This document shows positions 63,878 to 64,000 of a DNA stretch of 64,000 nucleotides, piece by piece (within the stretch, counting starts at the first letter, position 1; each line of letters begins with the position of its first letter). The stretch is taken from contig JADFXM010000018.1 of NCBI GenBank assembly GCA_015233565.1, forward strand, positions 62,001-126,000. The letters run 5' to 3'. This stretch comes from Candidatus Rifleibacteriota bacterium (lineage in GTDB: Bacteria > Muiribacteriota > Ozemobacteria > Ozemobacterales > Ozemobacteraceae). The position numbers were made by a program, and so were the translations under genes. The notes under the pieces are model-generated. The model had not been told where the DNA came from. It ran no database searches and worked only from the letters and a program-made list of their open reading frames with translations.

Positions 63878-64000
63878 TCAGAAGGCATCCTCCAATTTCG
63901 AGAAAATTTTGAAAAAACTTTGAAAGTTAATAAGCTCAAAAATTCTTCTTATTGAATCATTGCATCCAGCAAGAATAACTGTTCCATTCTTTTCTCTCAA
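63878..64000 (-). CDS. STAS-domain protein, C-terminal end, cut by window
   Basis: On the minus strand the last 40 codons read ...EKNGTVILAGCNDSIRRIFE, then LINFQSFFKIF and SKLEDAF before TGA (63878-63880). This is the C-terminal half of an anti-sigma-factor antagonist (SpoIIAA-like): strand, loop and the helix with R-x-I-F-E-L. The rest lies beyond the window. It is co-directional with pth and 37 bp upstream. Confidence 0.7.
   Translation of the reverse strand: MREKNGTVILAGCNDSIRRIFELINFQSFFKIFSKLEDAF

Overview
The window (about 40% G+C, both strands coding) is chromosomal DNA of a flagellated, chemotactic bacterium with a Gram-negative envelope: it has a TolC-like outer-membrane factor with an RND pump, several signal peptides, and no Gram-positive envelope genes. 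I cannot place the phylum from sequence alone. Very large flagellins, a stressosome, a bacterial deoxyhypusine-synthase-like gene and many divergent signalling proteins would fit a deep-branching candidate phylum (a Riflebacteria-like lineage is a guess only).

Layout. (1) 1-16.9 kb, plus strand: a chemosensory cluster. It holds a multi-CheW adaptor cut by the window edge, CheB, a HEAT-repeat protein, CheR, CheY, a small STAS protein, a second CheY, a 980-residue CheA and a soluble chemoreceptor whose tail carries tandem DDVQFF repeats. A stressosome module (RsbR, RsbS, RsbT and an ATPase-PP2C fusion), CheV, a soluble histidine kinase and a pseudo-receiver follow. (2) 17-19.1 kb: two uncharacterised genes, one behind a structured leader and one unusually GC-rich. 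(3) 19.3-25.6 kb, minus: an outer-membrane factor/adaptor/RND efflux operon with a Cys-containing small protein upstream and a tandem 136-bp interspersed repeat. (4) 25.9-28.8 kb: a class III aminotransferase, a group II intron remnant and an FlgM-like protein. (5) 29-47.3 kb: a TPR protein, then flagellar filament genes on the minus strand (YjfB-like, FliS, an unknown protein, FliD, FlaG and four flagellins of about 775 residues). (6) 47.6-53.6 kb: a secreted phospholipase/nuclease-HhH fusion, a putative two-domain secreted protease inhibitor, another copy of the interspersed repeat, and a PilB/GspE ATPase with a 600-residue repeat extension. (7) 53.5-64 kb: a 1373-residue hybrid kinase lacking every expected phospho-acceptor, a heparinase-like/glycosyltransferase pair, a GAF protein, a deoxyhypusine-synthase-like enzyme, Pth and the end of a STAS protein.

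Most interesting points. All four flagellin leaders carry a hairpin that presents GGA in its loop, 27-28 nt before a GGA-containing Shine-Dalgarno, which is the arrangement of CsrA-controlled flagellin mRNA. The hybrid kinase looks phospho-dead at four sites and degenerate in its CheR-like domain. The PilB fusion, the DDVQFF-repeat receptor, the CheW with a ligandless zinc-domain-like insert, and the stressosome inside a chemosensory cluster are the other candidates for undescribed biology. Three small or partial coding regions (a 57-aa YjfB-like protein at 30981-31154, a 50-aa membrane peptide at 53420-53572 and a STAS C-terminus at 63878-64000) were found by direct reading.
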